27,970 nt of DNA from a virus, in the IMG/VR virus record IMGVR_UViG_3300017779_000111, positions 1 through 27,970 of that record, one strand, 5' to 3'. Position numbers and translations under genes: made by a program. The notes under the pieces were generated by a model that saw only the letters and a program-made list of their open reading frames with translations, made no database searches and was not told where the DNA came from. Positions 21,041 through 27,970 of the stretch are shown here, piece by piece. The first letter of the stretch is position 1, and each line of letters starts with the position of its first letter.

Positions 21041-23524
21041 ATGGCAGTTGAAAGAGTTTTAGGTACTGAGAATGATCCAGACATAATCGAAACAGGCTCA
21101 GAAATCGAGGTTGTTCCAGATAAGACTAGAGAAGAAGAACTTTTAGAAGCTGCTAGTATTGTTGTTTCTGGCGATGAAATATTTACTGAAGAAGAATTAG
21201 ATGAAAAAGCAGAGATGGTAGAAGAAGATTTCTACGCAAATTTAGCTGAAAACTTAGATTCTAGTTCTTTACGAACATTAGCTACAGAACTTGTAGAGTC
21301 AATACAAGGTGATTTCGATTCAAGATCTGAATGGGAAAAAACTTATACAGATGGATTACAGTATCTTGGCATGAAGTTCGATGAATCAAGATCACAGCCA
21401 TTTGAGGGTTCTTCTGGTGTTATCCACCCAATTTTAGCAGAAGCAGTAACTCAATTCCAAGCTCAGGCATATAAGGAATTATTGCCAGCAAAAGGACCTG
21501 TAAAAACACAGGTAATTGGAGCTAGAACAGCAGAGACAGAAAGCCAAGCTGATCGTGTAATGGAGTTTATGAACTATTACATCATGAATGTAATGAAAGA
21601 GTATGATCCAGAACTAGACCAATTGTTATTTTTCTTACCATTAGCTGGTTCAGCATTTAAGAAAATATACTATGACTTTTCATTAAAAAGAGCTGTTTCC
21701 AAATTTATACCACCAGAAGATCTTGTAGTTCCATATGAAGCACCAGATATTTCTACAGCTGAAAGAATTACACATGTAATTAGCATGTCAAGAAACGAAA
21801 TTAAAAAACAACAGCTAAGTGGTTTTTACGCTGATGTAGATATACCTGATGGTGATTACGGAGATTCAAATGATGTACAAGATGAAATTGATGATATACA
21901 AGGCATGTCACCATCTTATACAGAAGAAAGAAACAGAACAATATACGAGGTTCATACCATTCTAGATCTAGAAGGATATGAAGATATCGATGAAGAAGGT
22001 GAATCAACTGGTCTAAAATTACCATACATAGTAACCATTGATGAACAAGCGAACAAAGTCTTAGCAATCAGAAGAAATTACAATCCAGAAGATCCTGACA
22101 AAAACAAAATAAATTATTTTGTACAGTATAAATTCTTACCCGGTCTTGGTTTTTATGGTCTTGGACTTTCACACATGATAGGTGGATTGAGTAAAGCATC
22201 GACATCAATATTGAGACAGCTCATAGATGCTGGAACTTTAAGTAACTTGCCAGCTGGATTCAAAGCTAGAGGTATGAGAATTAGAGATGAAGCAGATCCA
22301 CTGCAACCCGGTGAGTTTAGAGACATAGATACTACTGGCGGTTCTTTGCGTGAAAACTTAATACCACTACCTATAAAAGAACCAAGTAATGTATTGATGC
22401 AGTTATTAGGATTGCTTATTGACTCAGGAAAAAGATTTGCTGCTATTGCTGATATGAATGTTGGTGATATGAATCAAGCTATGCCTGTTGGAACTACTGT
22501 AGCATTACTTGAGCGTGGCACAAAAGTTATGAGTGCAATACATAAAAGATTGCATTACGCACAAAAACTTGAGTTTAGCCTTTTAGGTAATGTATTCGCA
22601 GACTTTTTACCACCTGTTTACAATTACGATACTGGAACTGCGCCTAGAGAAATAAAAGCTACCGATTTCGATGATAGGATTGATGTGGTTCCAGTATCAG
22701 ATCCAAACATTTTTAGTCAAAGCCAGCGTATTACTTTGGCACAAGAATTATTGCAAATGGTTCAATCTAATCCACAGATACATGGACCTTTAGGTATATA
22801 TGAAGCATACAAAAGAATGTATGGTGCTTTAGGTATAGATAATGTTGAGTCATTATTACAGCCACCACCAGACATGACACCAAGACCAGTTGATGCTGGC
22901 TTAGAAAATTCTGGCTTCTTGTTAGGTCAACCAGCACAGGCTTTTCCACAACAAAACCATGAAGCTCATGTACAAGCACACCAAGGATTATTTTTGACTA
23001 GCGTGGTTCAACAAAATCCACAAATACAATCTTTAATAATTAGTCATGTTATGCAACATTTACAATTTTTATCTACACAAGTAGCTCAACAACAAATGCC
23101 ACCAGAGATGCAAGAAAGAATTTCTCAGTTGCAAATGCAAGCACAGCAAGTACCACCTGAGCAAGCAGAACAAATACAACAAGAGTTACAGATGATGATG
23201 GATCAGATGTCCTCACCAATTATGGCTCAACTTACTAATGATTTCTTATCTACAATACAAACAGGTGGTGACGATCCATTAGTTGCCATTAGACAACAAG
23301 AGCTTGCGCTTAAAGATAAAGAAATTGATTTAGATCAAGAAAAGTTTGTAAGCAAGCAACAACAACAGCAACAGTCGGACATGATGGATGCTCAATTATC
23401 TCAACAAAGATTAGATGTGCAAAAATCTATTGCTGACGATAAGCTACAACTTGGGTTAGACAGAATGAGACAACAAGCTGAACTTAAAATTTTAGAACTA
23501 GAGCAAAGATTTAGGAGAAATTAA
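21041..23524 (+). CDS. Portal protein
   Basis: An 827-residue protein, the largest in the window. The position after terL and the content fit a portal: an N-terminal acidic region, a central core with SRSEWEKTYTDGLQYLG, HPILAEAVTQFQAQAYKELLP, LPLAGSAFKKIYYD and GLSHMIGGLSKASTSILRQLID, then a C-terminal Gln-rich helical part (about residues 650-800, QQQQQ, QMPPEMQERIS) typical of long podovirus-like portals. It forms the dodecameric DNA entry ring of the capsid. The C-terminal extension could form a barrel or contact internal proteins. The stop overlaps the next gene's start region by a few bases only. Confidence 0.85.
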   Translation: MAVERVLGTENDPDIIETGSEIEVVPDKTREEELLEAASIVVSGDEIFTEEELDEKAEMVEEDFYANLAENLDSSSLRTLATELVESIQGDFDSRSEWEKTYTDGLQYLGMKFDESRSQPFEGSSGVIHPILAEAVTQFQAQAYKELLPAKGPVKTQVIGARTAETESQADRVMEFMNYYIMNVMKEYDPELDQLLFFLPLAGSAFKKIYYDFSLKRAVSKFIPPEDLVVPYEAPDISTAERITHVISMSRNEIKKQQLSGFYADVDIPDGDYGDSNDVQDEIDDIQGMSPSYTEERNRTIYEVHTILDLEGYEDIDEEGESTGLKLPYIVTIDEQANKVLAIRRNYNPEDPDKNKINYFVQYKFLPGLGFYGLGLSHMIGGLSKASTSILRQLIDAGTLSNLPAGFKARGMRIRDEADPLQPGEFRDIDTTGGSLRENLIPLPIKEPSNVLMQLLGLLIDSGKRFAAIADMNVGDMNQAMPVGTTVALLERGTKVMSAIHKRLHYAQKLEFSLLGNVFADFLPPVYNYDTGTAPREIKATDFDDRIDVVPVSDPNIFSQSQRITLAQELLQMVQSNPQIHGPLGIYEAYKRMYGALGIDNVESLLQPPPDMTPRPVDAGLENSGFLLGQPAQAFPQQNHEAHVQAHQGLFLTSVVQQNPQIQSLIISHVMQHLQFLSTQVAQQQMPPEMQERISQLQMQAQQVPPEQAEQIQQELQMMMDQMSSPIMAQLTNDFLSTIQTGGDDPLVAIRQQELALKDKEIDLDQEKFVSKQQQQQQSDMMDAQLSQQRLDVQKSIADDKLQLGLDRMRQQAELKILELEQRFRRN

Positions 23525-23854
23525 ATGGCTTCGTCAATACAATTAGAGATGCAAAGGCAACTCAAAGAACAAAAAAAGTTAGATAGACAAAAAGAGCAAG
23601 AAGCATGGGCAAAAGCTGAAGCAGAAGCACTTGCTAGTAAGAAAGCATCAGATGAAAGAATCGCAAAGAAAATGAAAATTATTGAATCTGGTGGTGTGGT
23701 TCCTAACCCAAAACCAAAAAAAGAAGAAGCACCTAAGAAAGCAAAAGTGGTTGAGGAAGTAAAAGCAAAGGAGCCAAAAAAAGAAGCTACTAAGAAAAAA
23801 GTAGCTAAAAAGAAAGTAGCCAAGAAAAAAGGTAGACCAGCGAAGAAAAAATAG
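23525..23854 (+). CDS. Helical protein with lysine-rich tail
   Basis: A 109-residue protein starting directly after the portal stop. The first half is a charged helix rich in Gln, Lys, Glu and Ala. The second half is Pro/Lys/Glu-rich and ends with KKKVAKKKVAKKKGRPAKKK, a histone-H1-like tail with an AT-hook-like GRP. Such tails bind DNA without strong sequence specificity. In the head module it may be packaged or help organise DNA at the portal. That is inferred; family unknown. Confidence 0.65.
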   Translation: MASSIQLEMQRQLKEQKKLDRQKEQEAWAKAEAEALASKKASDERIAKKMKIIESGGVVPNPKPKKEEAPKKAKVVEEVKAKEPKKEATKKKVAKKKVAKKKGRPAKKK

Positions 23855-23863
23855 GAGTATTCA

Positions 23864-24049
23864 ATGGATGGGTTTGATTTAGTTAGTGACATAAGAAAAG
23901 AAATACAGATACAAGTAGACTCAATACAAAATATATTGATGACAGGTCAAGTTAAAGATATGGAGCAGTATAAATTCTTTACAGGACAACTACATCAGTT
24001 ATACAATATGCAAGACTTTATTAAATCTTATAAAAAGATAGAGGATTGA
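23864..24049 (+). CDS. Small helical head-module protein (61 aa)
   Basis: A 61-residue protein with TAGGAG upstream of the ATG. It is predicted all helical (DIRKEIQIQVDSIQNILM, GQLHQLYNMQDFIKSYKK). Genes of this length are common between portal and capsid genes in marine phages, with no known function. Its end overlaps an alternative TTG start of the co-chaperonin gene, but the ATG at 24055 is preferred for that gene. Confidence 0.65.
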   Translation: MDGFDLVSDIRKEIQIQVDSIQNILMTGQVKDMEQYKFFTGQLHQLYNMQDFIKSYKKIED

Positions 24050-24054
24050 GCAAA

Positions 24055-24471
24055 ATGGGCGAAAAAGTTGAGTTGAAATCAGCTTATGTTGATGCAGATG
24101 ATGTAGTTTTGGATCCAACAAAGGTAGAAGATAGTGTAATAGAAAGAATGCCACAGCCAACTGGATGGAGAATTTTATGTTTACCATACAGAAAAAGTCG
24201 AAAAACAAAAGGTGGTATTGTTCTTACCAGAGAAACAGTAGATAAAGAATCGTTAGCTACTTTAGTAGCTTATGTGGTTAAGAAAGGACCTTTATGCTAC
24301 AGTGACAAAAAGAAGTATGGCGAGCATTGGTGTCAAGAAAAACAATGGATCTTGATTAGTAGGTATGCTGGTGCTAGGTTTAAATTAGAAGATGGTGCTG
24401 AAGTTCGTATAATTAATGATGATGAAGTCATTGGAACTATAAAGCACCCAGACGATATAGTGAGCATATAA
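24055..24471 (+). CDS. GroES-like co-chaperonin (Cpn10 family)
   Basis: A 138-residue protein. After about 30 extra N-terminal residues comes PTGWRILCLPYRKSRKTKGGIVLTRET: a Cpn10-type first strand and a mobile loop carrying GGIVL, the segment by which GroES and T4 gp31 bind GroEL. Further Cpn10 features are VAYVVKKGPLCY and a C-terminal DEVIGTIKHPDDI. It is longer than GroES (97 residues), as T4 gp31 is. By analogy it could replace host GroES for folding the capsid protein encoded downstream. The ATG at 24055 is nine bases after AGAGGA. Confidence 0.8.
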   Translation: MGEKVELKSAYVDADDVVLDPTKVEDSVIERMPQPTGWRILCLPYRKSRKTKGGIVLTRETVDKESLATLVAYVVKKGPLCYSDKKKYGEHWCQEKQWILISRYAGARFKLEDGAEVRIINDDEVIGTIKHPDDIVSI

Positions 24472-24474
24472 ATT

Positions 24475-25398
24475 ATGAGTGAAGAACAAGTAGAGCAAAA
24501 ACAAGAAGAAGAAATCGCATTCACTGTTGTAGATGATACAGCAGTGAGTCAGACCACTGCTACAGTAGATTCTGATGATGAGCTTGATAAATATACAAAA
24601 AATGTAAGCAAGCGAATCAATAATCTGAATAAGAAAACTAGACAAGCAGAAGAAAGAGCGTTGCAAGCTGAAAGATTATTAGCTCAAAAAGATGCTGAAA
24701 ACCAACAACTAAAAGCAAAAACTAGCCAATTGACTAGCAATGTATTGGTTGCTGAAGAACAGTCAATACAAGCTAAAGAACAACAAGCAGATGAGTTATA
24801 CAAAAAAGCAGTCTCTAGTGGCGATGCCGATTTAATGAGCAAAGCAGATACACTAAAAAGCGATTTGTCTATACAAAAAGAAAAGTTAAGAATTGCAAAG
24901 AATAGACAAGTACAAGAGCCAGAAGTTGCACAACAGACTGTTCAAGCACCACAACAACAAGTGCAACAGCAAGTACAGCCTAGTGATAGTGCGTTAGCTT
25001 GGAAAGGTAGAAACAATTGGTACAACCAACCAGAACATAAAGAAGAATCTGATTATGCTATGTACCAACATTATGTGCTTGAAAATGAAGGTTACATAGC
25101 TGATACTGATGATTATTGGAATGAGCTAGACACAAGAGTTCGTAAGGTTTTTCCTAATTTGGAAGAATCTGAGAAAACAGCCGAAAAAAATGATGCTAAA
25201 CCCACTGTGCAAAGAGTTGCATCAACTTCTGTAGGAAGTAGGCAAAAAACACAAGCAAAGAAAGGCGGTGTTACATTTACTAAGTCTGAACAGGCTCGCC
25301 TAAGAGCTTTAAAGCCACACAAGATGTCTGAAGATGAGTGGTTTAAAAGAGTTGCAAAAGAGAAGCAAAAAATCTCACAACAAAGAGAGGTAAGTTAA
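24475..25398 (+). CDS. Putative scaffolding protein
   Basis: A 307-residue protein located between portal and capsid genes. It is acidic at the start, has a long coiled coil (about residues 45-145, Gln/Glu/Lys/Ala-rich), a Gln-rich linker (QQQVQQQVQ), a Trp-containing middle (WKGRNNWYNQPEH) and a basic C-terminus with RLRALKPHKMSEDEWFKR. This overall plan (acidic, helical, basic helix-loop end) fits capsid scaffolding proteins, whose basic C-terminus binds the coat protein. No sequence match is claimed. Confidence 0.65.
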   Translation: MSEEQVEQKQEEEIAFTVVDDTAVSQTTATVDSDDELDKYTKNVSKRINNLNKKTRQAEERALQAERLLAQKDAENQQLKAKTSQLTSNVLVAEEQSIQAKEQQADELYKKAVSSGDADLMSKADTLKSDLSIQKEKLRIAKNRQVQEPEVAQQTVQAPQQQVQQQVQPSDSALAWKGRNNWYNQPEHKEESDYAMYQHYVLENEGYIADTDDYWNELDTRVRKVFPNLEESEKTAEKNDAKPTVQRVASTSVGSRQKTQAKKGGVTFTKSEQARLRALKPHKMSEDEWFKRVAKEKQKISQQREVS

Positions 25399-25399
25399 T

Positions 25400-25876
25400 A
25401 TGTCAGGTTTAGAAGATTACGCAAGAACTGATCGTGATTCCGAGACACACGATAAAGAAGCTCGTAGAAAACCATGGGAGCCAGTAAGAAAGCTCGATAC
25501 TCCACCACCACCAGAAGGATATGAGTATAGGTGGATTAGACAGTCTTTGCTTGGTACAGAAGATGCAAACAATGTATCTTATCGATTAAGAGAAGGTTGG
25601 GAATTCGTACAAGGATCTGAATTACCAGCTGGATGGTCATTACCAACAATGGGCGAAGAAAAAGGGCGATTAGCTGGCGTTGTATATAATGAAGGATTGA
25701 TACTTGCTAAACTTCCTGTTGAAACTAAAGGTGAAAGAAATGCTCATTATGAGCAAAAAACTCATCTCGCAAATCAAGCGTTAGATAACACTATGTTTAA
25801 TGATGCCAAAAAAGATAGTAGATACGTGAAGTACGATAGCAATAGAAAATCCAGTGTTACTTTTGGTAAAAAATAA
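25400..25876 (+). CDS. Conserved head-module protein of unknown function
   Basis: A 158-residue protein; the ATG at 25400 lies two bases after the previous stop, with AGAGAGG upstream. It is hydrophilic with a Pro-rich start (PPPPEGYEYRWIRQ), then YRLREGWEFVQGSELP. Small proteins with this YRWVR...VxxRLREGWE-type pattern lie between scaffold and capsid genes in other marine phages, to my recollection. It is likely a minor structural or assembly protein. No catalytic motif. Confidence 0.65.
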   Translation: MSGLEDYARTDRDSETHDKEARRKPWEPVRKLDTPPPPEGYEYRWIRQSLLGTEDANNVSYRLREGWEFVQGSELPAGWSLPTMGEEKGRLAGVVYNEGLILAKLPVETKGERNAHYEQKTHLANQALDNTMFNDAKKDSRYVKYDSNRKSSVTFGKK

Positions 25877-25908
25877 CCAAAGGTAGCTTTACATAGGAGT
25901 AAACAAAT

Positions 25909-26496
25909 ATGGCTAATAAAGATGCCAGTTTTGGTTGCAAACCAGTAAGAATGATGGGTGGTGCTCCTTATTCTGGCGGTCAAAGCCGTTACAGAATAGC
26001 CAGTGGTGCTACAACTCCAATTTTCCAAGGCGACTTAGTTACGCAACTAACAGCCGGAGTATTGGGTAGACACGCTGCGAGTGGAACTGTCCCTGTCGTT
26101 GGAGTATTTAATGGTGTAAGTTACACTGATCCAACATCTGGTGAGCAAATATTTAAGAACCATTATCCGGGTAGTATTTCTGCTTCGGATATCGTTGCCA
26201 ATGTGATTGATGATCCTAATGTTGTTTTTGAAATACAGTCAGACGAAGCATTTCCTGTCGCTGACTTATTTGGAAACTTCGACATTGTTGAACAATCACC
26301 AGTAGGTAGCACTCTCTCTGGGAAAAGTAATGCAGAACTCGATACCTCAACAGGTGCGACTACTGCTGGACTGCCTCTCAAGGCAATTGATATATCTCAG
26401 GATCCCGATAACTCAGACGTTGCGTCTGCCAACACCAATGTTCTTTGTGTGATACAAAATCACATCATGGGACAGAAAGGTGCTGGTCTAGCTTAA
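25909..26496 (+). CDS. Putative capsid decoration/head protein
   Basis: A 195-residue beta-rich protein directly upstream of the capsid gene, with TAGGAGT before the ATG. It is Gly/Ser/Ala/Val-rich, has no signal peptide and no enzymatic motif. The composition and place suit a head decoration or other abundant structural protein. It and the capsid gene use more GC-rich codons than most of the window, as highly expressed genes often do. The name is an inference from position. Confidence 0.6.
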   Translation: MANKDASFGCKPVRMMGGAPYSGGQSRYRIASGATTPIFQGDLVTQLTAGVLGRHAASGTVPVVGVFNGVSYTDPTSGEQIFKNHYPGSISASDIVANVIDDPNVVFEIQSDEAFPVADLFGNFDIVEQSPVGSTLSGKSNAELDTSTGATTAGLPLKAIDISQDPDNSDVASANTNVLCVIQNHIMGQKGAGLA

Positions 26497-26508
26497 AGGA
26501 GCTTAATT

Positions 26509-27426
26509 ATGGCTATTTCAAGAGCCCAACTAGCTGCGGAGCTAGAACCCGGTCTTAACAGTCTTTTCGGACTGGAATATGACCAACATGGTGAGGAATA
26601 TTCTGAAATATTCCAAATGGAAGACAGCGCAAAAGCGTTTGAAGAAGAAGTAATGTTAGTAGGATTTGGCGGTGCGCCAGATAAAGCTGAAGGTCAAGGA
26701 GTATCATTTGATAACGCAACTGAGTCATACACTGCGCGTTATTCACATGACACTGTAAGTTTGGCATTCGCACTTACCGAGGAAGCTATAGAAGATAACT
26801 TATACGACTCACTTGGTAAGAGATACACTAAGAGTCTCGCCCGTTCAATGAAACATTCTAAGGAAGTCAAAGCAGCATCTGTGTTGAACAACGCTTTTTC
26901 CAGTAGTTTCACTGGTGGTGATGGTGTATCACTAATCAATACTGCTCACCCATTAGCTGGTGGTGGTACTGAAGCTAACAGAGCAACAACAATGGCTGAC
27001 TTGAATGAAACAAGTCTTGAAGCTAACCTAGTAGATCTAGCGACATTTACTGATGATCGTGGACTACAAATTAGTGTTATGCCTTCTAAACTTGTCATTC
27101 CACCACAATTGGTTTTTGTGGCTGACAGATTGTTGTCAAGTGATTTAAGAACAGGAACTTCAGATAACGATATCAATGCAATTAGAAACACTGGAATGAT
27201 TTCTGGTGGGACTGTTGTAAATCATTATCTTAATGATCCAGATGCTTATTTCATCATAACTTCTGTAACCGACCAAGGTGATGGTCTAAAAGGCTTTCAA
27301 AGAACTGCAATGGCAACTTCAATGGAACCAGACTTCACTACTGGAAACATTAGATACAAGGCTAGAGAGCGTTATTCTTTTGGCTTTAGTGATTTTCGCG
27401 GTATCTATGGATCACAGGGTGCTTAA
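26509..27426 (+). CDS. Major capsid protein
   Basis: A 305-residue protein with AAAGGAG before the ATG. Features that fit an HK97-fold coat protein similar to Mu gpT-like capsids are: LFGLEYDQHGEEYSEIF near the start, an E-loop-like region, ALTEEAIEDNLYDSLGKR (long spine helix), LINTAHPLAGGG, SKLVIPPQLVFVADRLL and a C-terminal strand pair with RYKARERYSFGFSDFRGIYG. The position after portal, scaffold and decoration genes and before a strong terminator supports the call. About 400 copies would build the head. There is no obvious protease gene nearby. Confidence 0.85.
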   Translation: MAISRAQLAAELEPGLNSLFGLEYDQHGEEYSEIFQMEDSAKAFEEEVMLVGFGGAPDKAEGQGVSFDNATESYTARYSHDTVSLAFALTEEAIEDNLYDSLGKRYTKSLARSMKHSKEVKAASVLNNAFSSSFTGGDGVSLINTAHPLAGGGTEANRATTMADLNETSLEANLVDLATFTDDRGLQISVMPSKLVIPPQLVFVADRLLSSDLRTGTSDNDINAIRNTGMISGGTVVNHYLNDPDAYFIITSVTDQGDGLKGFQRTAMATSMEPDFTTGNIRYKARERYSFGFSDFRGIYGSQGA

Positions 27427-27463
27427 TTGAACCAACAGTAGGGTTTATTACTCAACTACTGAT

Positions 27464-27489
27464 AAAGGGTGCTTTCGCACCCTTTTTTT
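27464..27489 (+). terminator. Rho-independent terminator after the capsid gene
   Basis: AAAGGGTGC (27464-27472), TTTC loop, GCACCCTTT (27477-27485), and a T-run to 27489. A classical strong hairpin that ends the head operon. Confidence 0.95.
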
Positions 27490-27525
27490 ATACCTAAAAT
27501 AAATATAAATTAATTGTATTAATAG

Positions 27526-27553
27526 TTGCAAATATTTGCACATTTGATACTAT
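27526..27553 (+). promoter_or_regulatory. Putative promoter with double TTGCA element
   Basis: TTGCAA (27526-27531), a 16-base spacer and TACTAT (27548-27553). A second TTGCACATTT lies inside the spacer (27536-27545). The upstream box 27512-27530 matches 2703-2721. It drives the gene at 27596. Confidence 0.55.
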
Positions 27554-27595
27554 ATGTATGTGGAAACAATAATTAAAACTAAACAGGAGACAAAA

Positions 27596-27850
27596 ATGAT
27601 CAAACATAACGATCAAAAACAAACAGCAAAACAATATGCCAAAGGTAGATTTTATGAGTGCATTGCTACATTAATAGATTTTAACGCTAATTGTGATGAA
27701 GCATTGATGGATGATGAAGCGTTTATTGATTCTTTGTATTTTTTACACACTGATCCAAATGACCTTCGCAAAATGACATTAAGAGAAAGAAAAGAAGTTG
27801 TTAATCAATTGTACAAACAAGGCGAAAGATTATTAAAGGTAGTAGCATAA
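27596..27850 (+). CDS. Small hypothetical protein (84 aa), first gene of the next operon
   Basis: ATG at 27596 with AGGAGA six bases upstream; an in-frame ATG at 27554 falls in the promoter and is not used. The 84-residue product begins MIKHNDQKQTAKQY and is helical and charged, with no known motif. It follows a promoter with the shared TTGCACATTT element, so it is probably controlled like the early genes at 2752-3930. Its stop overlaps the next ATG (TAATG). Confidence 0.65.
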   Translation: MIKHNDQKQTAKQYAKGRFYECIATLIDFNANCDEALMDDEAFIDSLYFLHTDPNDLRKMTLRERKEVVNQLYKQGERLLKVVA

Positions 27851-27970
27851 TGGAAGATAAAACTTTTAAGTTACCTTTGCAGTTTGGAGAAGAAATCGCC
27901 CTACCTGATGGGCGATTTGTTTCTACTGCAATTATAGAAAAAGATAACCAAGACTTTTGGGCAATCTATC
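27850..27970 (+). CDS. Hypothetical protein, N-terminal part (cut by window end)
   Basis: Open reading frame from the ATG at 27850, coupled to the preceding gene by a one-base overlap, and still open at the window edge. The visible 40 residues (MEDKTFKLPLQFG, then LPDGRFVSTAI) suggest a beta-rich small protein. No identification possible. Confidence 0.55.
   Translation, partial: MEDKTFKLPLQFGEEIALPDGRFVSTAIIEKDNQDFWAIY

Overview
The window is an AT-rich stretch of a tailed double-stranded DNA phage genome of the kind recovered from marine bacterioplankton. It holds a large terminase, portal, GroES-like co-chaperonin, scaffold-like protein, major capsid protein, endolysin and spanins, with tightly packed and often overlapping genes, many small lysine-rich proteins and low-complexity appendage proteins. 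No host gene flanks it and both ends cut through genes, so it is an internal piece of a phage or prophage genome. Replication genes and most tail-tube genes lie outside it. The host cannot be named; a parS-like site and curli export genes fit a Gram-negative bacterium with a ParABS system.

Layout. (1) 1-1297: end of a structural region with small, very basic proteins. (2) 1259-2532, minus strand: a five-gene operon of small proteins, one zinc-ribbon-like. (3) 2533-4062: a divergent control region with sigma70-like promoters sharing a TTGCACATTT core, a zinc-ribbon protein, a SpoT/MESH1-like HD hydrolase, a small acidic protein, and a non-coding gap with a perfect palindrome that matches the core of bacterial parS. 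(4) 4063-4860: a serine recombinase. (5) 4895-7427: appendage proteins. (6) 7445-10335: a cassette with a putative GT-B glycosyltransferase, a possible GT-A-like protein, a SecB-like chaperone and a JmjC/cupin-type oxygenase, lying between two paralogous Thr/Asn-rich decapeptide-repeat proteins (6735-7427 and 10394-11359). (7) 11361-13828: two unknown proteins, a CoA-binding acyl-CoA synthetase-like protein and a staphylococcal-nuclease-type nuclease. (8) 13828-19247: a membrane, export and lysis island with four small membrane proteins, CsgF, CsgG, a curlin-like protein, a FecR-domain protein with a curlin-like tail, nested spanins and a GH24 endolysin. (9) 19342-27426: the packaging and head module, closed by a strong terminator. 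(10) 27526-27970: a new promoter and the start of the next operon.

Three things stand out. The first is the cassette between the Thr-rich paralogs, which looks like a dedicated system for modifying and chaperoning a fibre. The second is the phage-borne curli set (CsgF, CsgG and two putative substrates) next to the lysis genes. The third is the parS-like palindrome beside the recombinase with no ParA or ParB gene in view, which suggests use of the host's ParB. Functions are inferred by eye from motifs; no database search was possible.
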